Positions 47,691 to 57,889 of a stretch of 64,000 nucleotides of DNA are shown here, piece by piece. The position numbers were made by a program, and so were the translations under genes. The DNA is from Planococcus citri. Lineage: Eukaryota; Arthropoda; Insecta; Hemiptera; Pseudococcidae. Location of the stretch: positions 16,182,001 to 16,246,000 of the forward strand of contig NC_088681.1 in the NCBI RefSeq assembly GCF_950023065.1, read 5' to 3'. The notes below the pieces were generated by a model. It saw only the letters and a list, made by a program, of their open reading frames with translations. It was not told where the DNA came from and did no database searches. Position 1 is the stretch's first letter. Every line of letters starts with the position of its first letter.

Positions 47691-49655
47691 TTGGACCAGA
47701 AAGAAAGACTCTGACATTTTCATGAAGTTTTGAAATTTATCGCAAAAAGCGAATATTTTTTCAAGATGAATGAATAAAATTAATTTTTGAAAATTCCGTC
47801 TTTTATCATAAAATCTCAAAAAATGAGGTAATTTTTTTTAAAAGTCCAACGTAACGGCAAGAATTTATTGTGTAATTTTTCCATATTTTTAAAAGTCAGA
47901 CAGAATAAATGAAGAATTGAACTATTTCTTCCCAAGTTTTGAAAAATCAACATGACACAGATCAGTGTGATAAATACATATCCATGTGAAAACGCACTGT
48001 AGAAAATTGTACTTACAAGAATGTGTTTTTAGAATCTTTCATCAAATTTTTGAAAGATTTGCTCCAAAAGAATAGAGGGTGGGATTTGAAATATTTTAAA
48101 TCGTCAAAAAAAGTGATAAGATCTTAAATTCCAAACTCAACAAAATTTTCAAAAAAGCAACTCACGGGTGTCAAAATTTAGGTTTTCAAGGGTGCTGAAT
48201 GCTGAGATTCACGTTCTGATAACAAGGTTCCTCCAAAATTGAACTCAAACCCTCCAAAAGTGTATAAATATAAGACCAAAATTTTCGAAAAATGCAATAT
48301 GACTGTCAAAATTATTGAAACACTTGGGAAAGCTCAGCATCAACTTCGGAGTCGAGAATTAATTTACTTTTCGAACATTATGATTCTGAAAAAATGATTC
48401 TCAAAAAACCGTGTGCATAATCAAAATTAAATGTTCACCATTTCTGTTGCTTTTTTTTCACCGCAATTTACTCTCAATTGGCCATTTTATTGCTGGGGTA
48501 GATTGTATGTAGTACTTCCGTATTTTAAGTTATTAACTTGGTATACGAGTATGTAGATATTCAGCAACAGAATAGGTACTCTAATCAGACACAAAATATT
48601 GATGATGAACAGTGACGATAATATGTATGTACTATGTGTAGAGAGGGATGATGATCCATGCCCTTGTTATAAGCTTATAGTAGCCGGCAGGGTATGTAAA
48701 GTGGTGAACGCAGGCTACACTACAATAACGTTTAATAAATTTTCATAAAGCCGTGAAAATATTCGCCTACTGTTTGTTAATGGACCTCTAGATAGACAGA
48801 GAGAAACTGATAACGAGAGATAGGCTACGTACAGAACGATAGAGCTCGACTAGCCGCGTAATCTCTATAATTAACGAATAGTAGGAAATTGACCGTCTGT
48901 GACCTTTGTGCGTTAAAAGCGGCGAGTTAACTGAATGAAATTCGTTTCTGGTAGAGCGATTTAAATTTTTACTCGAATCGTAATAACTAATAAGGTTAGG
49001 GGCAATGAATCGAGAGAATATTTCGCGAGAGCGATAGTCATTTTCGATAAAGCTCGAGTAGCATCTATCTATGTACTTGTACTCGTACTCGTATATGTAG
49101 ATGTAGTACCTGGTGTAATGTAATTTTTGGGCGAGAATGAGAAGCCGTTCGAATTTAATTTTCGTTTGTATTGAAATTGGCTTTTCTACTGTAGATATGC
49201 AGCAGTCGAGTCGCGTCAACTTAATAAACGCGAATGCGAATGGCGGTGAAAGCTTGGAATCGAGATGCTTTTTCGGTGTATTTTTTAATGGAATATGTAG
49301 ACTACATATTGTATGAATGCGAAAGCAACGTATTATACTCGTATTTGCAGACGATTGTCTGATATTTTTTACTACGTCTGAGTGAAATATTCTACTGGCA
49401 TTTTACACGAGGGAAATACATGTATTTCAGAATGTGGATCAGGGGTTTTCAACGAGCATACCTAATTATGAAATTTTTATAGTTTTTGAGTAAAGCTTGT
49501 TTAAGTAAACATTTTTTCAATTTTTTGAAATATGTATTTTATCAGACTTGGAAAAATTTCAATCAATTCCTGACATCATGGTACCCTTGAGTGAAGTACA
49601 ACTTTAGATACCAAATCCGACTTATGAGAACTTGAAAAAAAAAAATTAATAAATT
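47691..49655. other. Unique intronic sequence, no gene seen
   Basis: The stretch 48480-49440 is unique with motifs such as TACTCGTACTCGTATATG. The 143-codon - strand ORF (48788-49219) is Arg/Ser/Tyr-rich without a domain. Confidence 0.45.
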
Positions 49656-49659
49656 GCTG

Positions 49660-50440
49660 AGAGGTTCTACAGGAAGACAGACGACCTTGAGAGGCTAGAC
49701 AGATCGGTCAATGACCTTGAGAGGCCACGCAGGCACATAGATAACCTAGAAAGATCAGACAAACAGGCAGACAGATGACCTTGAGAAGTCAGAGAGACGA
49801 TTCAGTGACATTAAGAGACCAAACAAACAGACAGACGGACAACCTTGGGTAGTCAGACAGACGGGTCAATGACCTTATGAGACCTCACAAACAGACAGAA
49901 AACTTTGAGATATAAGACAGGCACGCAGACAACCATGACAGGTTGGACAGGTTGGTCAGGGACCTAGGATCAATGACCTTAAGAGACCAGGAAGGCAGAT
50001 ATACGATCTTGAGAGGCTAGACAGGGAAGCAGACAACCTCAAGAGGTCAGACAGACGACCTTGGGAAGCCAGACAGACAGGTCAATGGCCTTAAGAGAAC
50101 AGACAGGCAGATAGCCAACCATAAGAGGCTGGACAAGTGGGCCAGTGACCTCGGGTCAATGCCCTCAAGATGCCAGGAAGACAGATAGACGATCTTGGGA
50201 GGCTAGACAGGCACGCAGGCAACCTCAAAAGGCCAGACAGCCAGGTCGATGACCTTAAGAGAACAGACAGACAACCTTGAGAGGCTGTACAGGTAGGTCA
50301 ATGACCTTGAGAAGACAGACAGACAGACAGACAAACGATCTTGGAAGCCAGATGATGGGTCGATGACTTTGAGAGGACAGACTGGAAGACAGATGACATT
50401 GAGAAGCCAGATAGAGAGGTTCGATGATCTTCCAATTCCA
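49660..50440. repeat. IR1 (AGGTCA-N-TGACCT) tandem array 4
   Basis: Units read CAGACAGACGACCTTGAGAG followed by GCTAGACAGGTCAATGACC, in the same orientation as array 2. There is one exact palindrome at 50295-50307; others carry one change (CGGTCAATGACCT, GGGTCAATGACCT, AGGTCGATGACCT). Confidence 0.85.
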
Positions 50441-51142
50441 AATTACTTTCTAGAAGAAGCCTCTACAAGGCCCCCAAAAATTTGAAGAAAAAAATTGGGT
50501 GGCCGTTGCTTCGTTAAATTTTTAAAGACACTGATTTTTAATGTCGGTTCGATTTTTAGATAAAAGTTCCCTCATAAGGTCCCACAATGAGCTCTATATT
50601 TCACAAAAAATACGAATTTGAACGCTGATTTTGAATTTGAGCTTAGGTACATTTTGGACACAAACAGTAGACCCCCAAATTTCAAAAAAATGAAAAATTT
50701 GTGGGACCTAAGTATGTTTTGTCAAGTTTTTAGCTACGTAGGTAGATTCAAATTTGAACTTATTTTTTAGACACACTTCTCAGATCTCCTCAAAAATTCA
50801 AAAAGATCTAATTTGTTGAGTTTTGAGAGGTGCTGATTTCGAATTTGGTATCAATTTTGTTATAGTATCCTTCATCTTTTGTAAATTTCAATAAGCACGA
50901 AGATTTAAAAAAAATACTCTCAAGTTTATCATAGGTGAGGAGAGGAGAAGGGGCAAAATGAAATGTTTTCTGGCGCCAATTTGAAAAATTTCCATCATCA
51001 AAACAATTTTCAAAATTTGGGTAGATAAAACTTTCCAAAAATAATGTCATTTTTTGCAAAAAATTTCAAAAATTGTTTTTTTTTTTCAAAAAATGTTGTT
51101 TTTTACTAAAAATTTTAAACATAATTAAGTAATGAAAGATTA
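50441..51142. other. AT-rich unique spacer
   Basis: No gene is recognised. It lies downstream (on -) of the gag remnant, where a pol ORF would be expected, and no reverse transcriptase motif is visible. Confidence 0.5.
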
Positions 51143-52100
51143 TTACGTACCATTGGGAATGACGAGAAGAAGTTGTTCAAGAAGGGGTTCCAGTAAAGGA
51201 AGTAAGGATTTCAATATCACAACGAATTGGGATAAGAGAACATCGTAGCTCTGAGTAACTTGAGTAGCTGAAACTGCTTGTGCATAATCTCTTGGTTGTA
51301 ATTTACAAAGATCTGAAGAAGATGAATTACTAGTTTTTGACGTAGCAATTGATGTGGGAAGATTCATCTTGGTCGGTTTATTCGTTTTCACTTTTTCTAA
51401 TTTTTAATACGAAGGACATCCCCAGAAATTGGCAGTGTGGTCTCCACTGCAGTTCTGACACTTTGGAGTAGCTACGTTTCCATGCTCACAGGCCGAAGTT
51501 AAATGACTGCCAGCACATTTGACATACTGTGGGTCGAGTCTGCAAAAGTTTTTTGTGTGTCCAAAATTTTGACAATTATGGCATTGAATGGGACCACTGG
51601 GTTTCTGGCATTCTTCTACTTTAATGAGGGCATGGAAGATACTTTTAAGATCAAAGATTTGTTTGCCTGCTTCGTTTGCATGAACATCAATAGCGCAGAC
51701 TGGAATCGGCTTTTGGTTTCGGTAAAGGCGGCGGACAGTTAGAGCTGGAATGCTTTCTTTAAGAAGAGTACCTTGAATTTTGTTGTCTGTAATCGAATAG
51801 GGGACATTCTTCATCACCACAGAAATTTTTTTCTATTTAGGATTACTAAATGTAAAGAATCGTCTTTTATCTTCTTCAAATTTTCTGGTCAAATTACGAA
51901 AATCATCAATGTCTGTCAAGAATAATTTAAGAACCTGATTTGTTGTTTTGGTTTCAAATTTTTTTTGTCGTAATTTTCTTGATTTCTAAGAGTTTAGACA
52001 TATAATTCTCAACATCCGGAAGAATAATCAGAGGGATTCTAACCTTTGAAGTTTCTTTTGAAGTCGACGTATTTTCTTTAGGTTTTTCCACTGCAATTTT
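51143..52100 (-). pseudogene. Jockey-type non-LTR retrotransposon gag (ORF1), dead
   Basis: On - the order is: KVRIPLIILPDVENYMSKLL (about 52040-51985); after a one-base slip near 51960-51970, TKTTNQVLKLFLTDIDDFRN and FEEDKRRFFTFSNPK; a TAG stop (51833-51835); MKNVPYSITDNKIQGTLLKE; three zinc-knuckle-like motifs; a TAA stop (51404-51406); then in the same frame a tail with RDYAQAVSATQ. The knuckles are CHNCQNFGHTKNFC (CX2CX4HX4C), KCAGSHLTSAC and CQNCSGDHTANFWGC. This is the typical C2HC-rich nucleic-acid-binding ORF1 of jockey-clade LINEs. Two nonsense codons and one frameshift inactivate it. The pol ORF is absent. Confidence 0.85.
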
Positions 52101-52689
52101 TTTTTTTTTTTTTGAAAAATAGTGCAAAAGTCTTGCTTTTTGCCGGAAATTGGCCTTTTTTCTTGGACATTGCAAAATTACAAATATGGGTGGTTACCAA
52201 AAGGACCTGCTTTTTGCCAAAATTGGAAAAATCTCCGTCGTGTTTCATGATCAGATTTTAATATTTGAAATAACCAGCTTAGTCCGCCACGTGACAATAG
52301 GAATAAATACACCCCTCCTCCACCCTCCCCTCCCACCCAGATCCTCTGGGACAACTTTTTTCTTAAAGGGGACACCGTAACAAAAATTTTAAAGCCAACT
52401 TGAAAAAAAAAAGTTGGCCTGACCAACAAATTGTCGGTCATTTTGAATGATTGACAGGTCAGTTGAAATCATAGGCATTGCTTTCCAACGTAGTACTCGC
52501 ACGAAATGTTTTGAACTGGACAAAGCTAATTCAATAGAGCGTGCAAAAATTTATCACCTGCCAAAATTTCAAGTGCCAAAGTGTATTTTTCAATTTTTGG
52601 TCAATTTTTGAAAATCAAATCTGAACCAAAAATGTGAAAAAAATCAAAATTTTACCAAATTGACCTAGAAAGATGAAATTTGGAATGTT
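52101..52689. other. Unique spacer with C-rich patch
   Basis: It contains CACCCCTCCTCCACCCTCCC around 52310-52340 and a small hairpin GCCAACTT...AAGTTGGC at 52393-52419. No gene. Confidence 0.4.
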
Positions 52690-52935
52690 ACCCTATTTTC
52701 GTCCTGTCAAATCGATAGAAAGCGGTTTCAATCCATTTTGAGCAATTCTGGAGCCTCCAGCAGATTTTTGAAACTTGAAATTTCCATAAAATATCATCAA
52801 TTGAAGTTGGAAATTCGAAATTCATGCTGTACTCCAACTTAAATACGTTATTTAGTCGACTATAGGCGAGTTGAAGTTGTTTTGGAGCCTCCAGCAACTT
52901 TTTAAACATTTTTGGAGCCTCCAGTAGAGTTTTTA
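52690..52935. repeat. GGAGCCTCCAGCAG degenerate repeat (short block)
   Basis: TTCTGGAGCCTCCAGCAGAT, TTTTGGAGCCTCCAGCAACT and TTTTGGAGCCTCCAGTAGAG recur. The same phrase reappears at 54960-57010. GGAGCCTCC is self-complementary apart from its middle base. Confidence 0.7.
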
Positions 52936-53612
52936 AATTTTAAACCACAAAATTTCATTTCCTATTGTCATATGCCGGACCAGATCGTTTCAATATGAAA
53001 TGTTCTAGCTTTTTAGTTTTTTTTTGGGTGATTTTTTTCCGCATTCCAATGTTTAGTTCATATTTTATTATGTTTTTGTTTTTTTTGGTTACTTTGTCAA
53101 TCTTTTTTGATGTATTTACTTGGTTTTTTTTTGTGGAAAAAATTGGGTACGAGCTCTGCTTTTTTATTTTCTTTGAAATCTCACAAACGAAGTGCTCAAA
53201 GTTCAGTTTATCTCGAGCTCAAATTATTATAATTTTTTTTTTGAAAATCCAAGCTCAAAAAATATGTTTTTATATCAGTTTCAAAAATTTGATATTTCTA
53301 TTAAACCACGAACCAATCCCATTCACTGCAAAATTCCAGCATCGAAGGGTCAATTCACAAAACTCTCATCTCTGCAAACGTTACCAGCCGCCTTACACAC
53401 GCCAGTCTAGTCTACTATACGCAAAAGTGCATCAAGTGGTAAACTTTGAGCATCCCTGCTACAGACAAATGCGGATGACGTTACAAATAGTTCAGTATAC
53501 CAGCACATTAACGTGTGCACCAGCTATATACATGAACGCAGCAGGGACAGACGCGACGACGGTGGTAAAAAGCGCACAGCACAGATAGAGAGACAGACGT
53601 AGGTAGAACCAC

Positions 53613-53643
<31 letters not shown>

Positions 53644-54959
53644 GAGCGACAAAGGCTACACAGTACAGATGATGGAATCGGTGCGGAGAGTTTTCATCTT
53701 ATATTGCATTTTCCCTCAATAAATAACGCGAAACGGCGCGTCTAGTCGCATCGATTTTCCACATCCTGCGTATTCTTCGGACGACCCCCTCACTTCGGCC
53801 CCCCAAGCTCAGTCTGCTCAGCCGGCGAGAACACACAACATAGCAAAAGCTCGCGTTAAAATGGACCTTTTTGTTGTTTGGGTCCTATGTGTACGACGTA
53901 GTCTCTATCCTACTGTATGTTGTACTGTATACGTAACATTACAGCTGGATGCTGGAAAAGCACGCCGAGTGGCTCAGTGGCTGGCTTGGCTGGTCCCGTC
54001 GTCATCGTAAATTCGTAGTCAGACAGCATTTGATTTTCTATCAGCCGTTTCATTCGTCTGGATGCGCCTTCGGCTCGCTCTGGCACGCGTTCCCCTCCCC
54101 CCCCCCACCGTCTGCCTTCTTATGGTGCATGGGATACGAGCGAGGTGACGCGACGTGCAAAAAATCCGTCCTTTTGACACTTTCTCTCTCCCACTGATCA
54201 TCCTTTCTCTTTTTATAGGTTTGCTTTGCCTGCCTGATGGTAACTACATATAAATAACGTGTGTTGTGTGTACGAAGACTATGAAGGCAGTGAAGGCGAC
54301 GACGACAGTGTGGTGTATTTACCGACGTCTGAGTTAACGTTTGTTTAGCTAATATCGAAAAAGGGTAAATCAGAAAAGTAAAAATTTTTTAGACGTCTGA
54401 AACGTACGAGTAATTTTATACTTAGGCAAAGCTATACTTTGCTATTTCAATTGTTAACTTTTGTAACGGAATAAATTAGCTTTGTCGATAGCTACTATAG
54501 AGATATAGGTACTCTGTCTGATGCGTTTGTATACCTTATACTACTAGTAAGAGTATACGCTATCAAATGTTCTCGGGGGAATTTTATTCCATAAATTATT
54601 ATAGTGTACTTACCATTGCTTCGAGGTATTGAAATTTTCGTAGAAAAACTTTCGCGAGTCTAGACTACTTACTTCTCTTGTACGTATTTATTGATAGATA
54701 CGTGCTTGAGGTTTACTATATGGTGAAAGCAAACAAAGCTCGCGAGCATGAAATAATTCAAAATGTAACGATATGATTATTGTAAGTTGTAGAAAAAATG
54801 TATTTGTGATGAGTACTTACATTATTATATAACATGTAGATTTGTAATGTGGTGAAAAAAATATGTATTGAACAAGTTGTTTCTGATAAGCAAGATGTCC
54901 CAGTCAGCAGAAAAATTTTTGGACTGGGTTGTGAAAAACCAAAGAAATATTTCAAAATG
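52936..54959. other. Unique intronic sequence with (GA)n and balanced composition
   Basis: A (GA)n microsatellite lies at about 53612-53635, followed by 700 bp of relatively GC-rich DNA. The 207-codon + ORF at 52965-53588 begins as a Phe-rich low-complexity frame and has no recognisable domain. It is a possible enhancer block; nothing firm. Confidence 0.45.
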
Positions 54960-57010
54960 TACCTCCTGACCAAATTTCAAGAGCTGAGTTTGATTTTTCG
55001 ATGTTTGGCAAATTTTTAAAAAATTTTAATGGAGTCAGTTTTTTCTGAAGAAATATAAATTTGATCAAATTGAGGTAGAAAGATTGGACTTTATTATTTT
55101 AGATCTCCTGAATCAAGAAGTGGTGGTGTTGAATGATTCTGAAGCCTCGATAGAATTTTTGGGTTTTCCAGTTTTTGGAAATTATTTCAAAAAGTAGATA
55201 CTGAAACGAAATTAAGCCCTTATAAGACATTTTCGAGCCACATGGACTTGAATTGATGAACCGGATAAAGGGGAATCAAAAGAGACCCCCTCCCTTCACC
55301 ATGAAAGAACATGGAAAATTTCTGATTCTAAAATTCGTTTTTCAATTCTTAGCAAATTTTTGAAAATTCAAATTGGCTTCATTTCTCATGAAAAAATTGA
55401 TCAAATGATATAAAATGCTGAAATTTCGTTTGTATCCTATTTATACCTAACGGTATAGAAACGTTCTGAAGCCTCCAACGCCTCAAAGAATCTCACCAAC
55501 AGAAATTTCAGGTGCAGAAAATGCAATTTTTTATTTTTGGCGAATTTTTGAAAATTGAAATGTGGCCCTTTTCTTTTGAAAAAAAATCAAAATTCGATTA
55601 AAATGACATAAAGAGCTAAAATTTGTGGTTCATTTCCTATTTTCGACCTGTCGAGTCCATTGGTGATGGTTTTGAACTGATTTGTAAACTCCAGCGGATT
55701 TTTGGATTCTCCAGTTTTCGAAAAAACGCTGTAAGTGGGGAGAAAATTTTATTCAGCACCTATCAACTCGAATTTACCACCTTTGTGACCTTTACGATCG
55801 ACTTAGGCACATATTTTCAAAATTTTTGCGTGTCCCTTCAAACCCAAAATTTTCTCCAGCTAATATTTGAAAAAAATTCGAAATTTATAGTTCATCTACG
55901 TGTTATGGAAAAACACTAAATTCAGTTTATACCGTATTTTTGACCTCCTGAGTCGATTAGTGATGGTTTCGAACTGTTCTGGAGCCTCCAGCAGATGTTT
56001 GGATTCTCCAGTTTTCGAAAAAAACGCGATAAATAAGATTAAAATGAAATTCAGCGCCTATGAAACTTGGATTTATCATCTTCGGGGGTCCAAAATTTTC
56101 TCCGGCAATAATTTTTGAAGAAATTGAAAAATGTGTCGATAAATAGGTTCACAAAAAATGGTAAATCCAGGTTCATAAGTGTTGAATTTCATTTTCACCT
56201 TTTTTACAGCTCTTTTTCTTTTGGAAAATAAATAATTCGAAATTCTGATATGGAAGTGGAGGCTCCAGAACGGTTCCAAACTGTTATCAAACGATTCGGA
56301 TGGAGGGAAGGGGGGGGGGGTTATTAATCGAGCATAAAGCAAATTTCAGCTGCTGTGTAAATATGATGAAATTTTGATTTTTTTTCGTTATAAATAAGTC
56401 AAATTTGAATTTTCAAAAATTAGCAAAAAAACGAAAAATGAATTTCAGCACCTGAAATTTTCAACGATGTTTTTTTTTGGAGGAGGAGAGGAGCTCGTTT
56501 GATTCCCTTGTGCCCGATCCAAAATTTTTTATTCCAGTTGGGATACTTCCCCTCATTGGGTGGTGAGGGGGGGGGGGGCAAAATCAGATTTTTAAATGTG
56601 AAGAACTAAAATTTTAGATAATTTGCCGAAGACTTTTCATAATGTAGGTACCTATGATTATTTTATTGAACTGAATGCAATTTTTTAAAAAAAATGGTTC
56701 AAAAAACAACCATTTTTGAATTTTTTATTTTACGTTTTCAGCGGTTATGGGGGGAGGGGGGCTGAAAACCTATTATGTAGATTGTAGATACCCCACTGCT
56801 TCCCTTGTGAAAGAATGGCTTATTCGAGTTCGAAGTTTGTTTCAAATCAGAGAAATCCTGAAATCTGCTGGAGGCTTCTTAACGACTCGAAATCATCACC
56901 AATTGATTCAGGAGGTCGAAAATTGAACACAAATTAGATTTCAACTGTTTCCCTCAATTTTAATCAAATGATTTTTTTGGGAAATAAATTGATTTTTTCT
57001 TTTCAATTCG
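54960..57010. repeat. Diverged long repeat with GGAGCCTCCAGCAG / TTGATTTTTCG phrases
   Basis: Blocks such as TGGTTTCGAACTGTTCTGGA, GCCTCCAGCAGATGTTTGGA and TTCTCCAGTTTTCGAAAAAA recur at roughly 260-310 bp spacing (near 55670, 55965, and inverted near 56260 and 56870), with CGACCTGTCGAGTCCATTGG-like linkers. Both orientations occur. G runs lie at 56310-56320 and 56567-56578. Confidence 0.65.
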
Positions 57011-57408
57011 TCAAAAATTTAAAAACTCGATCCAGCAGCTAAAATTGGGTGTAGTGGTATAATTTTTGAATGCCTTTTCAATTTTCCTCTGTCTGGTAGA
57101 AAAACGGTACCGTTGGCTTGAAATATCTCCTTTTCGAGGGTCCAAAGAATCAAAAAAAAAAAAAAATTGAAAAATTAAAAAACGTTTGAATGAATATTGA
57201 AAAATTTCTCGACAAGCCAATCTTTGCATGATGTTCTGAAATTTCTACTCAAACAAGATGAGAAATTACAATTTTATTTTTAAAAATTTCACTCCAGGAT
57301 TTTTTGACTTATACTTTTACCTACCTACTTATTATGTATGTACTTCATGAATTATGATACTTACGTGTACTTAACTTATGTAAGCATTTCTTTTTTTGTC
57401 TATCGCAG
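57011..57408. other. Intron end before the 57409 exon
   Basis: AT-rich sequence. The polypyrimidine tract CATTTCTTTTTTTGTCTATC precedes the acceptor gcag. Confidence 0.6.
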
Positions 57409-57555
57409 GTTATTTGCTGACGAGAGTTGAAGGCAAAATTGGTTCACCTGAAAAGCCCCTTTCAGATCTGGGGCTAATATCATATCGAAGTTATTGGAAA
57501 GATGTACTCCTCGAGCGACTATGCAACATGGGAGGCAAACAAATATCAATAAAAG
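57409..57555 (+). CDS. KAT7 (chm): KAT7/HBO1-like MYST acetyltransferase, catalytic glutamate exon
   Basis: The exon is 147 bp between tatcgcag and gtgaga. Two bases complete the Ser codon begun in the previous exon, then it reads YLLTRVEGKIGSPEKPLSDL and GLISYRSYWKDVLLERL, ending QISIK plus one base. The Glu of GSPEKPLSDLG (57450-57452) corresponds to the general-base glutamate of MYST enzymes. LISYRSYWK with FSYLL is the KAT7 form of this helix; KAT6 has RLSYMAYWK. The dangling G fits a following Glu codon (ISIKE in the family). The C-terminal part of the domain (helix-turn-helix-like region) should be on an exon beyond this window, since I find nothing matching it up to 64000. Confidence 0.93.
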
Positions 57556-57889
57556 GTGAGAAACATCTCAATTTATTTGCGCATGCTACTTACTTCTGTC
57601 TTTGAATTATTTTAATTTTACTTGAAAACATTTTCAACGAGGGGGAAGGGGGAGTGTATTTTTACATACAATTAAACTATAGTATTAAGTAGAACTTTTT
57701 TTTTTTGAAGATTTTACAATATTTTACTTATCATTGAAGTTTTAAGAGCGAATCTTTCGAGTGATTATTGTTTAATTGTTTAAAAACAAAAAAAATGAAT
57801 TGCGTTCAATTTTAGGATTATTTTCAAAGGCATTTGATGACCCACCTTAATGAACAACATGTTTTTTGAGTACTTTTGCAGAATTTTGA

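Larger units (their letters stand above)
44972..57408 (+). other. 12.4-kb intron of KAT7-like gene
   Basis: It is bounded by gtaagt and tatcgcag, and the exons on either side share a split Ser codon (A|GT). It holds the GCAAAAA array, IR1 array 4, a dead gag and a CCTCCAGCAG repeat. Confidence 0.85.

Noticed and set aside
46885..47819. Several ORFs of 100-140 codons in the GCAAAAA array
   Set aside because: The repeat unit simply lacks stop codons; the products are KNCRFCK-type repeats in every frame.
48788..49219. 143-codon - strand ORF
   Set aside because: Its composition (Arg, Ser, Tyr, Ile) follows local TCG/TAT-rich DNA, with no domain, no repeat of family motifs and no supporting splice sites.
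52965..53588. 207-codon + strand ORF, one of the longest in the window
   Set aside because: The first 110 residues are Phe-rich low complexity from a T-rich stretch, there is no recognisable domain, and the second half runs into a (GA)n microsatellite region. No splice context or start context supports it.
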